A stretch of DNA of 64,000 bases from CAMDHY01 sp046156265 (lineage in GTDB: Bacteria; Pseudomonadota; Alphaproteobacteria; Rhizobiales; Segnochrobactraceae), in contig NZ_JAWDIR010000044.1 of assembly GCF_046156265.1 (NCBI RefSeq), forward strand, positions 1 to 64,000, in the 5' to 3' direction. Below are positions 42,114 through 53,725 of the stretch, piece by piece; positions within the stretch are counted from its first letter, which is position 1; every line of letters starts with the position of its first letter. Both the position numbers and the translations under genes were made by a program. The notes beneath the pieces were generated by a model that worked only from the letters and a program-made list of their open reading frames with translations, was not told where the DNA came from and did not search any database.

Positions 42114-42359
42114 CAAGACGGGCGGCCAGCCGAGGCGCCCCGCGCCATGCCCTCCTTTCCCTTCTCGAACTTCCTGCTCTCCTCCGGATCGCCGGCGCCC
42201 GCCGAGGCGCTCGACGCCTTCCGCCCGTTCGACCGCAGCGAGGTCGGCCGTCCGGCCGAGGTCCGCCCGGCTGCGACCGGTCTCACCGGAACGCGCCACG
42301 ACACGGCGTCCCGCAACGTGGAGCTTGGCGACGGGCCCGAGGGCGGGCATGGTTCTCCG

Positions 42360-43049
42360 ATGCGGATTCTGCTGATCGAGGACGACCGCGAGGCGGCGGC
42401 CTACATGCTCCGGGGCCTCAAGGAGGCCGGCCACGTCGCCGAGCACATGGCCGACGGCGAGGACGGCGCCGCGGCGGTGGAGGCCGGCGGCTACGACGTC
42501 GTCGTCATTGACCGCATGCTGCCGCGCCGTGACGGGCTCTCCATCGTCGAGGGTATGCGCAAGCGCGACGACCAGACGCCGGTCCTGATCCTCTCGGCGC
42601 TCGGCCAGGTCGACGATCGCGTCACCGGTCTTCGCGCCGGCGGCGACGACTATCTCGCCAAGCCCTATGCCTTCGCGGAGCTTCTCGCCCGCGTCGAGGC
42701 CTTGGCGCGACGGCGGCGGCCGAGCGACGTCGAGACGCTTTACCGGGTCGGCGACCTCGAGCTCGACCGGCTCTCCCATTCCGTCACCCGCGCGGGCAAG
42801 GACGTGCCGCTGCAGCCGCGCGAGTTCCGCCTGCTCGAGTATCTGATGAAGAACGCCGGCCAGGTGGTGACGCGGACCATGCTGCTCGAGAACGTCTGGG
42901 ACTACCACTTCGACCCGCAGACCAACGTCATCGACGTGCACATCTCCAGGCTGCGCTCGAAGATCGACAAGGGCTTCGATCCGCCGCTGCTGCACACGGT
43001 GCGCGGCGCGGGCTACATGATCCGCGCCGGCCAGCCGCGGCCGGCGTGA
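42360..43049 (+). CDS. OmpR-family response regulator
   Basis: A 229-residue regulator: receiver with LLIEDDREAA, phosphoacceptor Asp51 in VVIDRMLPRRDG and Lys in LAKPYAFAEL; winged-helix domain with LQPREFRLLEYLMKNAGQVV and NVIDVHISRLRSKIDKGF. The start at 42360 is fixed by the canonical MRILLIEDD; the upstream frame is unrelated. It is followed after 35 bases by its kinase. This pair between degP and glnE is a conserved arrangement in rhizobia; the target genes are unknown. Confidence 0.9.
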   Translation: MRILLIEDDREAAAYMLRGLKEAGHVAEHMADGEDGAAAVEAGGYDVVVIDRMLPRRDGLSIVEGMRKRDDQTPVLILSALGQVDDRVTGLRAGGDDYLAKPYAFAELLARVEALARRRRPSDVETLYRVGDLELDRLSHSVTRAGKDVPLQPREFRLLEYLMKNAGQVVTRTMLLENVWDYHFDPQTNVIDVHISRLRSKIDKGFDPPLLHTVRGAGYMIRAGQPRPA

Positions 43050-43084
43050 GGCGGCGGCGATGGTGACGCGGTGAGGGGGCTCGG

Positions 43085-44503
43085 GTGAGGGGGCTTGGGC
43101 GCTTCGTCCGCACGACGGCGTTCAAGCTGTCGCTGATCTACCTCGCCGTCTTCGCGGCGCTGTCGCTGTTCCTCATCGTCTCGATCGCCGACACCACCAA
43201 CGACCTCCTGTCCCGCCAGCTGCAGGACACGATCGACGCCGAGATCCAGGGGCTCGCCGAGCAGTACCGCACCGGCGGCGTCAGCCGGCTGATCCGCGTC
43301 GTCGAAGCGCGCAGCAAGATGCCGGGCGCGAGCCTCTACCTGCTCACCGACTTCTCCGGCAATGTCATCGCCGGCAACGTCTCGGACCTGCCCTCAGCGG
43401 TGCTGAGCTCAGCCGACGGCATCGCCCGGCCGGTGCCCTACCGCCGGCTCGCCACCGATATCGGCGACGAGCAGCCGGCGGTGGCGAGCCACAAGGCGCT
43501 GGTCAGGGTGTTTGTGCTGCCGGGCGGTTTCCGGCTGCTCGTCGGCCGCGACCTCGCCGAGCGCGAGCAGTTCCGGGACGTCGTCTGGCGGGCGGTGAAG
43601 CTGTCGATCGGGGCGGTGCTGCTGCTCGGGCTCGTCACCTGGTTGTTCGTCAGCCGGCGGGTGCTGAAGCGCATCGATGCCGTGAGCGTCACCGCCAAGC
43701 AGATCATGGGCGGCGACCTCGGTGGTCGCCTGAAGGTGGACGGCTCGGGCGACGAGTTCGACCGCCTCGCCGAGAGCCTCAATACCATGCTCGACCGCAT
43801 CGAGCAGCTCATGCACGGCCTCAAGGAGGTCTCCGACAACATCGCCCACGACCTGAAGACGCCGCTGACGCGGATGCGCATCCGTGTCGAGCAGGCATTG
43901 GGCGACCCGAACGTCGGCGAGGCATCGCGGGAGGCGCTCGGAGCGACACTCGAGGACTGCGACGGGCTCATCCGCACCTTCGAGGCGCTGCTGCGCATTG
44001 CCCGCGTCGAGGCGGGGTCGGCGGGGGTGCGGACGCAGCCCGTCGACGTGGCGGAGATCGCCCGCGAGGTCGCCGAGCTCTACGAGCCAGTGGCCGAGGA
44101 GCAGGAGGCGACGCTGACGGTGACGGTGCCGGAGGTGGTGGTGGTGGCGGGCGACCGCGACCTGCTCGCCCAGGCGGTCGCCAATCTCGTCGACAACGCG
44201 CTGAAGTACGGGCGCCCGGCGGACGGATCGCAGCGGGTTTCGCTGACCGTCACCCGCGATGGCGAGGAGGCGGTGATCGCGGTCGCCGACAACGGACCCG
44301 GCGTGCCGGAGGCCGATCGCGGCCGCGTCACCCAGCGTTTCGTTCGGCTGGAGGGGAGCCGGACGGCGCCGGGGTCGGGGCTGGGGCTGAGCCTTGTGCA
44401 GGCGGTCGCGAGCCTGCACAAGGGGACGCTGATGCTCGGCGACGTGGCGCCGGGGCTCGTCGCCGAGCTCCGCCTGCCGGTCGGCGCCGCCGGGCCGAAA
44501 TAG
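43085..44503 (+). CDS. Membrane sensor histidine kinase paired with the upstream regulator
   Basis: A 472-residue kinase starting with GTG. Helix 1 at about residues 13-35 (LSLIYLAVFAALSLFLIVSI), periplasmic sensor 36-165, helix 2 near 170-192 (LSIGAVLLLGLVTWLFVS) and HAMP 190-245. The H box is NIAHDLKTPLTRMR with His255, and the ATPase N box is VANLVDNALKYG with G2 SGLGLSLVQAV. Although the open frame is long, the standard order of domains supports this start. It probably phosphorylates the regulator at 42360. Confidence 0.9.
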   Translation: MRGLGRFVRTTAFKLSLIYLAVFAALSLFLIVSIADTTNDLLSRQLQDTIDAEIQGLAEQYRTGGVSRLIRVVEARSKMPGASLYLLTDFSGNVIAGNVSDLPSAVLSSADGIARPVPYRRLATDIGDEQPAVASHKALVRVFVLPGGFRLLVGRDLAEREQFRDVVWRAVKLSIGAVLLLGLVTWLFVSRRVLKRIDAVSVTAKQIMGGDLGGRLKVDGSGDEFDRLAESLNTMLDRIEQLMHGLKEVSDNIAHDLKTPLTRMRIRVEQALGDPNVGEASREALGATLEDCDGLIRTFEALLRIARVEAGSAGVRTQPVDVAEIAREVAELYEPVAEEQEATLTVTVPEVVVVAGDRDLLAQAVANLVDNALKYGRPADGSQRVSLTVTRDGEEAVIAVADNGPGVPEADRGRVTQRFVRLEGSRTAPGSGLGLSLVQAVASLHKGTLMLGDVAPGLVAELRLPVGAAGPK

Positions 44504-44531
44504 CCGGACAACGGCACGCGGCGAGGGCGGA

Positions 44532-47500
44532 ATGCAGGACGAGGCCAGCGAAGCCGGCGACGGCAGGACCGATTCCGGTGCGCCGGACGGCATGGCGAGG
44601 CGGGTGGCGGGTAGCCTCACCGAGTGTCTTTCCACCTTGCCGGTCACTGATGCGGCGGCGGCGGAGGTGGCGCGGTCAGACCTGATGGCTGCTGCCCGTA
44701 CCGCCGGCGCGGATGGCCTCGCCGACACCCTCGCGCAGCCCGGGACGCTGCCGGACTTCCTCGGCGCCGTGCTGTCACAGGCGCCGTTCCTGCGCGACCT
44801 CGCGGTGCTCGACCCGCTGCGCCTCGCGGCGATCCTCGCCGACGATCCCGACGCGCGGGTGGCGGGCCTCGTCGCCGCCGCGGGCGAGCGGCAGGCCGAC
44901 GAGGCGGCGCTGATGCGCCACCTGCGCCGGCTCAAGCAGGACATCGCGCTGACCGTCGGCCTCGCTGACCTCGGCGGCGCCTGGGACGTCGACCGGGTGA
45001 CGGCCGCCCTGAGCGACTTCGCCGACGCGGCGATCTCCGCGGCCGTGAATCACCTGCTGCGCGAGGCCGACCGGACGGCCAAGCTGCGGTTGGCGAACCC
45101 CGACGCGCCGTCGGAACGCTCGGGCTGGATCCTGCTGTCGATGGGAAAAGGCGGGGCGCGCGAGCTCAACTATTCGAGCGACGTCGACCTCATCGTGCTG
45201 TTCGATCCCGAGCGGCCGGCACTCACCGATCCGGACGAGGCGGCGCGGCTGTTCGTGCGGATGACGCAGCGGCTCGTGAAGATCCTGCAGGAGCGCACGC
45301 CCGACGGCTACGTCTTCCGCCTCGACCTCCGCCTCCGGCCCGATCCGGGCGCCACGGCCGTGGCGCTCTCCGTGCCGGCGGCGCTCGTCTATTACGAGAG
45401 CATGGGGCAGAACTGGGAGCGGGCGGCGCTGATCAAGGCGCGCGCCTGCGCCGGCGACATCGAGGCGGGCGAGGGGTTCCTCGCCGAGATCGCGCCGTTC
45501 ATCTGGCGCAAGTCCTTCGACTACGCCGCGATCGCCGACGTCCATTCGATCAAGCGGCAGATCCACGCGGTGAAGGGGCACGGCACGATCGCGGTCGCCG
45601 GCCACAACATCAAGCTCGGCCGCGGCGGCATCCGCGAGATCGAGTTCTTCGTGCAGACGCAGCAGCTGATCGCCGGCGGCCGCGAGCCGCGACTGCGCGG
45701 GCGCTCGACGCGCCAGATGCTGCGGGTGCTCCACGACCTCGGCTGGATCGAGGAGCGGGTGCGCGATCAACTCGACGCGGCCTACGTGTTCCTGCGCTCC
45801 GTCGAACACCGCCTGCAGGTGCGCCGGGACGAGCAGACGCATGTGCTGCCGGCCGACAGGGCCGGGCTCGAGACCATCGCCCGGCTGATGGGGTTCGCCG
45901 ATCTGCCCGCCTTCGAGGCGGCGCTGAGGGTGCACCTCGAGCGCGTGCAGAAGCACTATGCCCGCCTGTTCGAGGACGCTCCGGCGCTCGGCTCGGACAC
46001 CGGAAACCTCGTCTTCACCGGCGGCGACGACGACCCCGACACACTGGACACGCTCTCGCAGCTCGGCTTCAAGGCGCCGCAGGAGGTCACGCGGGCGATC
46101 CGCGCCTGGCACTTCGGGCGCTATGCGGCGACGCGTTCGACGAAGGCGCGCGAGCGGCTGACCGAAATCACGCCGGCGCTGCTCGCCACCCTCGGCCGGC
46201 TCGACAACGCCGACGCGACGTTTGCCGCCTTCGACCGCTTCGTCGCGCAGTTGCCGGCGGGCGTGCAGATCTTCTCGCTGCTGCGCTCCAATCCCGGACT
46301 GCTCGACCTCATCGCGCTCGTCATGGGGGCGGCGCCGCGGCTCGCCGCGATCATGACGCGGCGGCCACGGGTGCTCGACGCGCTGCTCGACCCGCTGTTC
46401 TTCGGGGCGCTGCCGAAACGGAAGGAACTCGCGGCGCGTCTCGAGAGCTTCCTCGCCGAGGCACGCTCCTACGAGGAGGCGCTCGACCGGGCGCGCATCT
46501 TCGGCCAGGAGCAGGCCTTCCTGATCGGCGTGCGGGTGCTGACCGGCACGGTGGAGTGCGGCCAGGCGGGGGCGGGATTTGCGACACTCGCCGACGCGAT
46601 CGTGCAGCGGCTGTTCCGGTGCGTGGAGGCGGAGTTCGCCGTCCGTCACGGCAAGGTCCCCGGCGGGGCTGCGGCGCTGCTCGCCCTCGGCAAGCTCGGC
46701 GGGCGCGAGATGACGGCGGCCTCCGATCTCGACCTCATCCTGCTCTACGACCATCCCGAGGACGCGGAGGCCTCGGATGGGGTGAAGCCGCTGGCGCCCA
46801 GCCAGTACTATGCGCGACTGACGCAGCGGCTGGTGGCGGCGCTGTCGGCGCCGACCGGCGAGGGTACGCTCTACGAGGTCGACTTCCGCCTGCGTCCCTC
46901 CGGCAATGCCGGGCCGCTCGCCACGCGCCTCGACGCCTTCGAGAGCTACCAGGTCAAGGACGCCTGGACGTGGGAACACATGGCGCTGACGCGGGCGCGG
47001 GCGATCGCCGGCGACCCGGGTCTCGGCGAGCGGGCGGAGGCGATGATCCGCGCCGTGCTGAGGAAGCCGCGCGACCGCACGGCGCTGTTTGCCGACGTGG
47101 CCTCGATGCGCGGGCGCATCGAGCGAGACAAGGGGACGAAGGATCCCTTCGACCTCAAGCAGGTGCCGGGCGGGCTGATCGATGTCGAGTTCGTCGCGCA
47201 GGCGCTGATGCTGGCGAACGGGGCCGAGCGGGACGACGTGCTGTCGACGACGACGGAGACGGCGCTCGCCCGCCTCGCCGAGGCCGGACTTCTGGCGGGC
47301 GAGGAGGCGGCGGTGCTGCGTCCGGCGATCCGGCTCTACCAGGCGCTGACGCAGGTGCTGCGGCTTGCCGTCGACGGCCGCTTCGTGCCGGCGGAGGCCC
47401 CCGGCGGGGTGCTCGCGGCGATGGCGCGGGCGGCCGAGATGCCGGACTTCGGTGGGCTCGAGGCGCACCTTGTGGAGACGCAGCGTGCGGTCCGGGAGAG

Positions 47501-47549
47501 CTTCGAGCGGGTCGTCGGGATGGTTGGGGGAGCACCACCCGCCCCTTGA
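44532..47549 (+). CDS. glnE: Bifunctional glutamine synthetase adenylyltransferase/deadenylase GlnE
   Basis: A 1005-residue enzyme that switches glutamine synthetase off and on by adding or removing AMP in response to PII state. Two nucleotidyltransferase halves are visible: SMGKGGARELNYSSDVDLIV near residue 200 (deadenylase side) and ALGKLGGREMTAASDLDLIL near 717 (adenylylase side), each with its DxD-type metal site. RDLLVLD-like and GGIREIEFFVQTQQLI segments are also conserved. The stop codon and last five codons come from the edge of repeat C2, so the native C-terminus has been slightly changed. Confidence 0.96.
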   Translation: MQDEASEAGDGRTDSGAPDGMARRVAGSLTECLSTLPVTDAAAAEVARSDLMAAARTAGADGLADTLAQPGTLPDFLGAVLSQAPFLRDLAVLDPLRLAAILADDPDARVAGLVAAAGERQADEAALMRHLRRLKQDIALTVGLADLGGAWDVDRVTAALSDFADAAISAAVNHLLREADRTAKLRLANPDAPSERSGWILLSMGKGGARELNYSSDVDLIVLFDPERPALTDPDEAARLFVRMTQRLVKILQERTPDGYVFRLDLRLRPDPGATAVALSVPAALVYYESMGQNWERAALIKARACAGDIEAGEGFLAEIAPFIWRKSFDYAAIADVHSIKRQIHAVKGHGTIAVAGHNIKLGRGGIREIEFFVQTQQLIAGGREPRLRGRSTRQMLRVLHDLGWIEERVRDQLDAAYVFLRSVEHRLQVRRDEQTHVLPADRAGLETIARLMGFADLPAFEAALRVHLERVQKHYARLFEDAPALGSDTGNLVFTGGDDDPDTLDTLSQLGFKAPQEVTRAIRAWHFGRYAATRSTKARERLTEITPALLATLGRLDNADATFAAFDRFVAQLPAGVQIFSLLRSNPGLLDLIALVMGAAPRLAAIMTRRPRVLDALLDPLFFGALPKRKELAARLESFLAEARSYEEALDRARIFGQEQAFLIGVRVLTGTVECGQAGAGFATLADAIVQRLFRCVEAEFAVRHGKVPGGAAALLALGKLGGREMTAASDLDLILLYDHPEDAEASDGVKPLAPSQYYARLTQRLVAALSAPTGEGTLYEVDFRLRPSGNAGPLATRLDAFESYQVKDAWTWEHMALTRARAIAGDPGLGERAEAMIRAVLRKPRDRTALFADVASMRGRIERDKGTKDPFDLKQVPGGLIDVEFVAQALMLANGAERDDVLSTTTETALARLAEAGLLAGEEAAVLRPAIRLYQALTQVLRLAVDGRFVPAEAPGGVLAAMARAAEMPDFGGLEAHLVETQRAVRESFERVVGMVGGAPPAP

Positions 47550-47717
47550 GGGGGCGGGTCGGCGACCGCAGGTCGCCGGGGCGGGGTGGCGCCGCCGGGA
47601 GGCGGCAGGAAAGACAACGAGGGTGGCCGGAGAGAGAGTCGAACGCGGGCTCCCGCCCGCGGTCACCCCGCCTCGCCGCGCTTCGCGCGTCGACCCGCCC
47701 CCTCAAGGGGCGGGTGG
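47535..47717. repeat. Composite palindromic repeat, family C, complete copy
   Basis: Terminal inverted repeats CCACCCGCCCCTTGAGGGGG at the left and its complement at the right, 27 bases perfect (with CGGGTCG), about 180 bases apart. Interior hairpins are GGCGACCGCAGGTCGCC and GGCGCCGCCGGGAGGCGGC. The first 170 bases of the window are an inverted second copy. It overlaps the end of glnE. Confidence 0.92.
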
Positions 47718-47864
47718 CTGCCATGGGTCGAAAGTCTCTGCAGAGCCACGACGGCGTGGATGTCGTGCGACGACGCGATCGCCGCCCGCTTGCGGCCCTC
47801 TGCGCTTCCCGACAGGATGCCGTGGCGCAAGGCCAACAAGATCAGCGATCGGGGGATCCACCCA

Positions 47865-49028
47865 ATGACGGAGTTTTCGCGCCGGGGTGTGATCGGCGGC
47901 AGTGCGGCCCTGGCGGGCGGGCTCGCGATGCTCGCCGGGCAGGCCTCCGCGCAGACGGCGTCCGAGCCGCCGACGGCGGCTCAGACCGGAGCGCCCGCGT
48001 CGGCGCCGTTCCCGTCCTTCCGTTTCCCGCTTGGCTCGATCACCGCCCAGAAGCAGTATCCCGGCGGCTGGGGCAAGGAGGTCAACGCCGAGAACTTTCC
48101 GCCCTCGGAGAGCTTCGCCGGCGTGCTGATGGAGCTGAAACCGGGGGGCCTGCGCGAGCTGCACTGGCACGCCAACGCCGCCGAGTGGGCCTATGTCATC
48201 GACGGCGCCTGCCGGATCACCGTCATCGACCCCGGCGGCGGATCGGAGACACTCGACCTCACCGCCGGCGACGTCTGGTTCTTTCCGCGCGGCCACGGCC
48301 ATTCGATCGAAGGGCTCGGGCCGAGCGGCACCACCTTCGTCCTCGTCTTCGACAACGGCGCCTTCTCGGAGTTCGCCACCTTCTCGATCACTGACTGGCT
48401 CGCCCACACGCCGGTCGAGGTGCTGGCGAAGAACCTCGGCGTGCCAGTCTCGACCTTCGCGGCCTTCCCCAAGAAGGAGGCCTACATCTCGCTCGGCGCG
48501 CCGCCGGGCGCGACGCCCTGGCCACCGGCGCCGGGCAGCCTCGACACGCCACCGCTGACGCACGGCTACCACCTGCTCGGGCAGCAGCCGCGCCGCTACC
48601 CGGGCGGCACGGTGCGGCTCGTCTCGCAGAAGGAGTTCCCGATCTCCGCCTCGATGACCGGCGCCCTGATCACGCTGGAGCCCGGGGCGCTCCGCGAGAT
48701 GCACTGGCACCCGAACGCCGACGAGTGGCAGCTCTATCTCGCCGGCACGGGGCAGATGACGGTGTTCGGCTCGGCCGGCCGGGCGAGCACCGACCGCTTC
48801 GGCAAGCTCGATGTCGGCTACGTGCCGCGCGGCTGCGGCCACTACATCGAGAACGTCGGCGACGACGAGCTGCAGGTGCTGCTCGTGCTGAACAGCGGCA
48901 CCTACGAGGAGATCTCGCTGACGCAGTGGCTGGCCTCGAACCCGAAGCCGCTGCTCGCCAACAACTTCTCGGTGCCGGAGGCGACGTTCGAGAGCATCCC
49001 CGAGGGCGAGGTGTTCATCACGGGGTGA
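47865..49028 (+). CDS. Bicupin oxalate decarboxylase-family protein, Tat-exported
   Basis: A 387-residue bicupin. Twin-arginine signal SRRGVIGGSAALAGGLAML with cleavage near AQASAQ. Cupin 1 metal ligands are His100, His102, Glu107 and His146; cupin 2 ligands are His280, His282, Glu287 and His326, as in Mn-dependent OxdC. The active-site lid reads SEFAT (168-172) instead of SENST: the proton-transfer Glu is kept, but two neighbours differ, so decarboxylase versus oxidase activity is open. The ATG at 47865 has GGGGGA eight bases upstream; longer frames run into repeat C2. Confidence 0.9.
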   Translation: MTEFSRRGVIGGSAALAGGLAMLAGQASAQTASEPPTAAQTGAPASAPFPSFRFPLGSITAQKQYPGGWGKEVNAENFPPSESFAGVLMELKPGGLRELHWHANAAEWAYVIDGACRITVIDPGGGSETLDLTAGDVWFFPRGHGHSIEGLGPSGTTFVLVFDNGAFSEFATFSITDWLAHTPVEVLAKNLGVPVSTFAAFPKKEAYISLGAPPGATPWPPAPGSLDTPPLTHGYHLLGQQPRRYPGGTVRLVSQKEFPISASMTGALITLEPGALREMHWHPNADEWQLYLAGTGQMTVFGSAGRASTDRFGKLDVGYVPRGCGHYIENVGDDELQVLLVLNSGTYEEISLTQWLASNPKPLLANNFSVPEATFESIPEGEVFITG

Positions 49029-49047
49029 GGACCGGGTGGGCTTCTCT

Positions 49048-49212
49048 TCCTTCTCCCAGCATTGCTGGGAGAAGGTGCCCGAAAGGGCGGATGAGGGCCC
49101 GCGCGGCACGCGCGGGAGTTTCAAGACACGCGCGACCCCGCGCCGCCTGGGCGGCGCGCCCTCATCCGGCGCTACGCGCCACCTTCTCCCCGCCTTCGGC
49201 CGGGAGAAGGGA
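49048..49212. repeat. Palindromic repeat family D
   Basis: Left end CCTTCTCCCAGCATTGCTGGGAGAAGG, then GGGCGGATGAGGGC; right end GCCCTCATCCGGCGCTACGC, then CACCTTCTCCCCGCC and CGGGAGAAGGG. The two ends are inverted versions of one module. This family is common in alphaproteobacterial genomes in my experience. It lies between convergent genes and may double as a terminator. Confidence 0.9.
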
Positions 49213-49233
49213 AGTGAGGCCGCCGACGTCGCC

Positions 49234-50976
49234 TCACTTCCTCTCGTAGACCAGCTTTCCGTCGATCCATGTCTCCAGCACCTCGGTGTCGTCGAGGGTG
49301 GCGGGGTCGATCGCCGTGATGTCGCGGTCGAGGACGACGAGGTCGGCGCGCTTGCCGACTTCCAGGCTGCCGGTGGTCTTCTCCTGGCGGGCGGCGAAGG
49401 CGGCGTTGATCGTGTAGGCGTCGATGACGTCGCCGATGCCGAGGCCCTCGCCCGTGCCGAGGGGAGGCTCGCCGGAGCCGCGCTCGACGCGGGTGATGCC
49501 GTGCTCCATGGCGCGGAAGGGGTCGTAGGGCGACACGTCCCAGTCGCTGCCGCCGGCGATCATCGCACCGGCCGCCTTCAGGCTGCCTGCCGGATAAAGC
49601 CAGCGGTAGCGCTCCGTCCCCAGATAGGGCTCGATCGGCCCGACGTTGGAGGCGTCGCGCTTCGCCCATTCGAGCTGGAAGTTGGCGATCACGCCGAGCT
49701 CGGCGAAGCGGTGAAAGTCAGCTGGGTCGACGAGCTGGAGGTGGGAGATCTGATGGCGGTTGTCGGTGGCGCCGTTCGCGTCGAACGCCGCCTCGAAGGC
49801 GTCGAGGCTCGCCCGCACTGCGCGGTCGCCGATGGCGTGGACGTGCACGGTGAGGCCGGCCGCGTCGAGCTTCGTGACGATTGAGTCCATCGTGGCCTGG
49901 TCGAAATAGAGCTCGCCGCTGTTGCCGGTCGGCCTGCCGGCCGCGTCGAGATAGGGGGCCAGCAGCGCGGCGGTCTGCGTCGGCGCCTCCATGACGCCGT
50001 CGGCGAAGATCTTGACGCTGTCCATGCGCAGGAAATCGGCATCGGTGGAGCCGGCCTTCGCCATCGCGGCGATCATGCCGATCTTCGCGTCGCCGTCGTC
50101 CTCGAGGTCCTCGAGATAGATCGCGGCGCGGACGCGCATCTTCAGGCGCCCAGTGCTCTGCAGGAACTGCCAGACCGGTGCTTCCCGGCGGGTGACGTAG
50201 GCGTCGGTGACCGACGTCAGACCGTTCGCCATCATCCCGGCGAGCGCCGCCTCGGTCATGGCGGCGGCGCCGGCGATGGAGGGGGTCGGGATGTTGTCCT
50301 GGATGAGCGCCATCGCCGTGTCGGCGAAGGCGCCCGTCGGATTGCCGGCGGCGTCGCGGACGATCTTGCCCCCGGGGGGATCGGCGGTCGCGGCCGTGAT
50401 GCCGGCGACCTCCATCGCGCGCGTGTTGGCCCAGAGCGTATGGCCATCGTTGCCGACGACGGCGATGGGGCGCGTCGCCTCGATGGCGTCGAAGTCCGTC
50501 GCGGTGGCGTCGAAACCGTAGTTGTAGAGCTGCACAACCTCGAGCCAGCCGTCGCCGGTGTCGGGGCGGTCGGCGAGGCACTGGCGGATGACGGGCCCGA
50601 TCGCCGCGAGGGTGGCCGGAACGTCGGCGAGCGAACACTTGGAGGCGTTGACCGCCCCGAAGATCGGGTGCGAGTGGGTATCAATCATGCCCGGCATGAC
50701 GAACTTCCCACCGAGGTCGATCACCTGCGTGTCCGGGCCGACGAAGGCTTCGATTTCGGCATCACGGCCGACGGCGGTGATTGTGTTTCCGGTGATCGCG
50801 AGCGCCTGACGGACGGAGCGGTTCGCATCGACGGTGTAGATCCTGCCGTTCTTGAAGACGACGTCGGCCATGTCGTCGCTGGCCGCAAGCGCCGGCATCG
50901 GCGCTGCGGCGGCGAGAGCGAGAACTGTCAGGGTCGCTGCCGTCGCGGACCGGCGCGGACGTGTCTGAATCGGCAT
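49234..50976 (-). CDS. Secreted amidohydrolase (YtcJ-like, metal-dependent)
   Basis: A 580-residue amidohydrolase with a Sec signal peptide (TLTVLALAAAAPMPALA). The first metal motif is PGMIDTHSHP near residues 95-104; the later histidines lie in VHVHAIGDRAV, RHQISHLQLVDP and the Asp in GGSDWDVSPYDPF. The C-terminus GSLEVGKRADLVVLDRDI is the amidohydrolase end strand. Members act on N-substituted or cyclic amides; the substrate is unknown. The start at 50976 is fixed by the signal peptide. A short inverted repeat lies about 90 bases upstream. Confidence 0.88.
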   Translation of the reverse strand: MPIQTRPRRSATAATLTVLALAAAAPMPALAASDDMADVVFKNGRIYTVDANRSVRQALAITGNTITAVGRDAEIEAFVGPDTQVIDLGGKFVMPGMIDTHSHPIFGAVNASKCSLADVPATLAAIGPVIRQCLADRPDTGDGWLEVVQLYNYGFDATATDFDAIEATRPIAVVGNDGHTLWANTRAMEVAGITAATADPPGGKIVRDAAGNPTGAFADTAMALIQDNIPTPSIAGAAAMTEAALAGMMANGLTSVTDAYVTRREAPVWQFLQSTGRLKMRVRAAIYLEDLEDDGDAKIGMIAAMAKAGSTDADFLRMDSVKIFADGVMEAPTQTAALLAPYLDAAGRPTGNSGELYFDQATMDSIVTKLDAAGLTVHVHAIGDRAVRASLDAFEAAFDANGATDNRHQISHLQLVDPADFHRFAELGVIANFQLEWAKRDASNVGPIEPYLGTERYRWLYPAGSLKAAGAMIAGGSDWDVSPYDPFRAMEHGITRVERGSGEPPLGTGEGLGIGDVIDAYTINAAFAARQEKTTGSLEVGKRADLVVLDRDITAIDPATLDDTEVLETWIDGKLVYERK

Positions 50977-51067
50977 GAAACGTTCCCGGTGCACGGCGCC
51001 GCCGTACCGGCGGGCGCACGGCGTTTCCCTACGCACGAGCGCCTGCCGCACATGGCGACAGGCGACA

Positions 51068-51081
51068 CACATTAGAATGTG
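51068..51081. promoter_or_regulatory. Inverted repeat upstream of the amidohydrolase gene
   Basis: CACATT-AG-AATGTG, a perfect 6-base inverted repeat in an AT-rich spot, 92 bases upstream of the minus-strand amidohydrolase start and 73 bases beyond the stop of the sensor kinase gene. It has the size of a dimeric repressor site. Confidence 0.3.
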
Positions 51082-51153
51082 GGAAATGCTGCGCGCCAGA
51101 GGCGCAAGCTGTGCCGTCGTGCGCCGACGGCGCGGCAGGACCAGGCCAGCCCG

Positions 51154-53559
<2,406 letters not shown>

Positions 53560-53596
53560 GACGGGACCCTCGATTTACTTGTGAATTGGCCCTGAA

Positions 53597-53622
53597 ATTC
53601 GGACATTACGCTCTGTCCGAAT
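53597..53622. promoter_or_regulatory. Inverted repeat upstream of the PAS kinase gene; possible operator
   Basis: ATTCGGACA at 53597-53605 and TGTCCGAAT at 53614-53622, a perfect 9-base inverted repeat with an 8-base spacer, lying 38-63 bases upstream of the minus-strand kinase start. No T run follows on either strand, so an operator or leader hairpin is more likely than a terminator. Confidence 0.45.
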
Positions 53623-53725
53623 CACCTCCATTTGAATCCAGGCGAATCGCCTTGTCCAGAGTCCGTGGCCGAAATTTTCCCGCCGCGGACGCCCCTCAAA
53701 ATGCGGGGATATGGTTGACGAATCG

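Noticed and set aside
44775..47666. 963-residue minus-strand open frame opposite glnE
   Set aside because: GlnE is unambiguous on the plus strand; the antisense translation has no domain.
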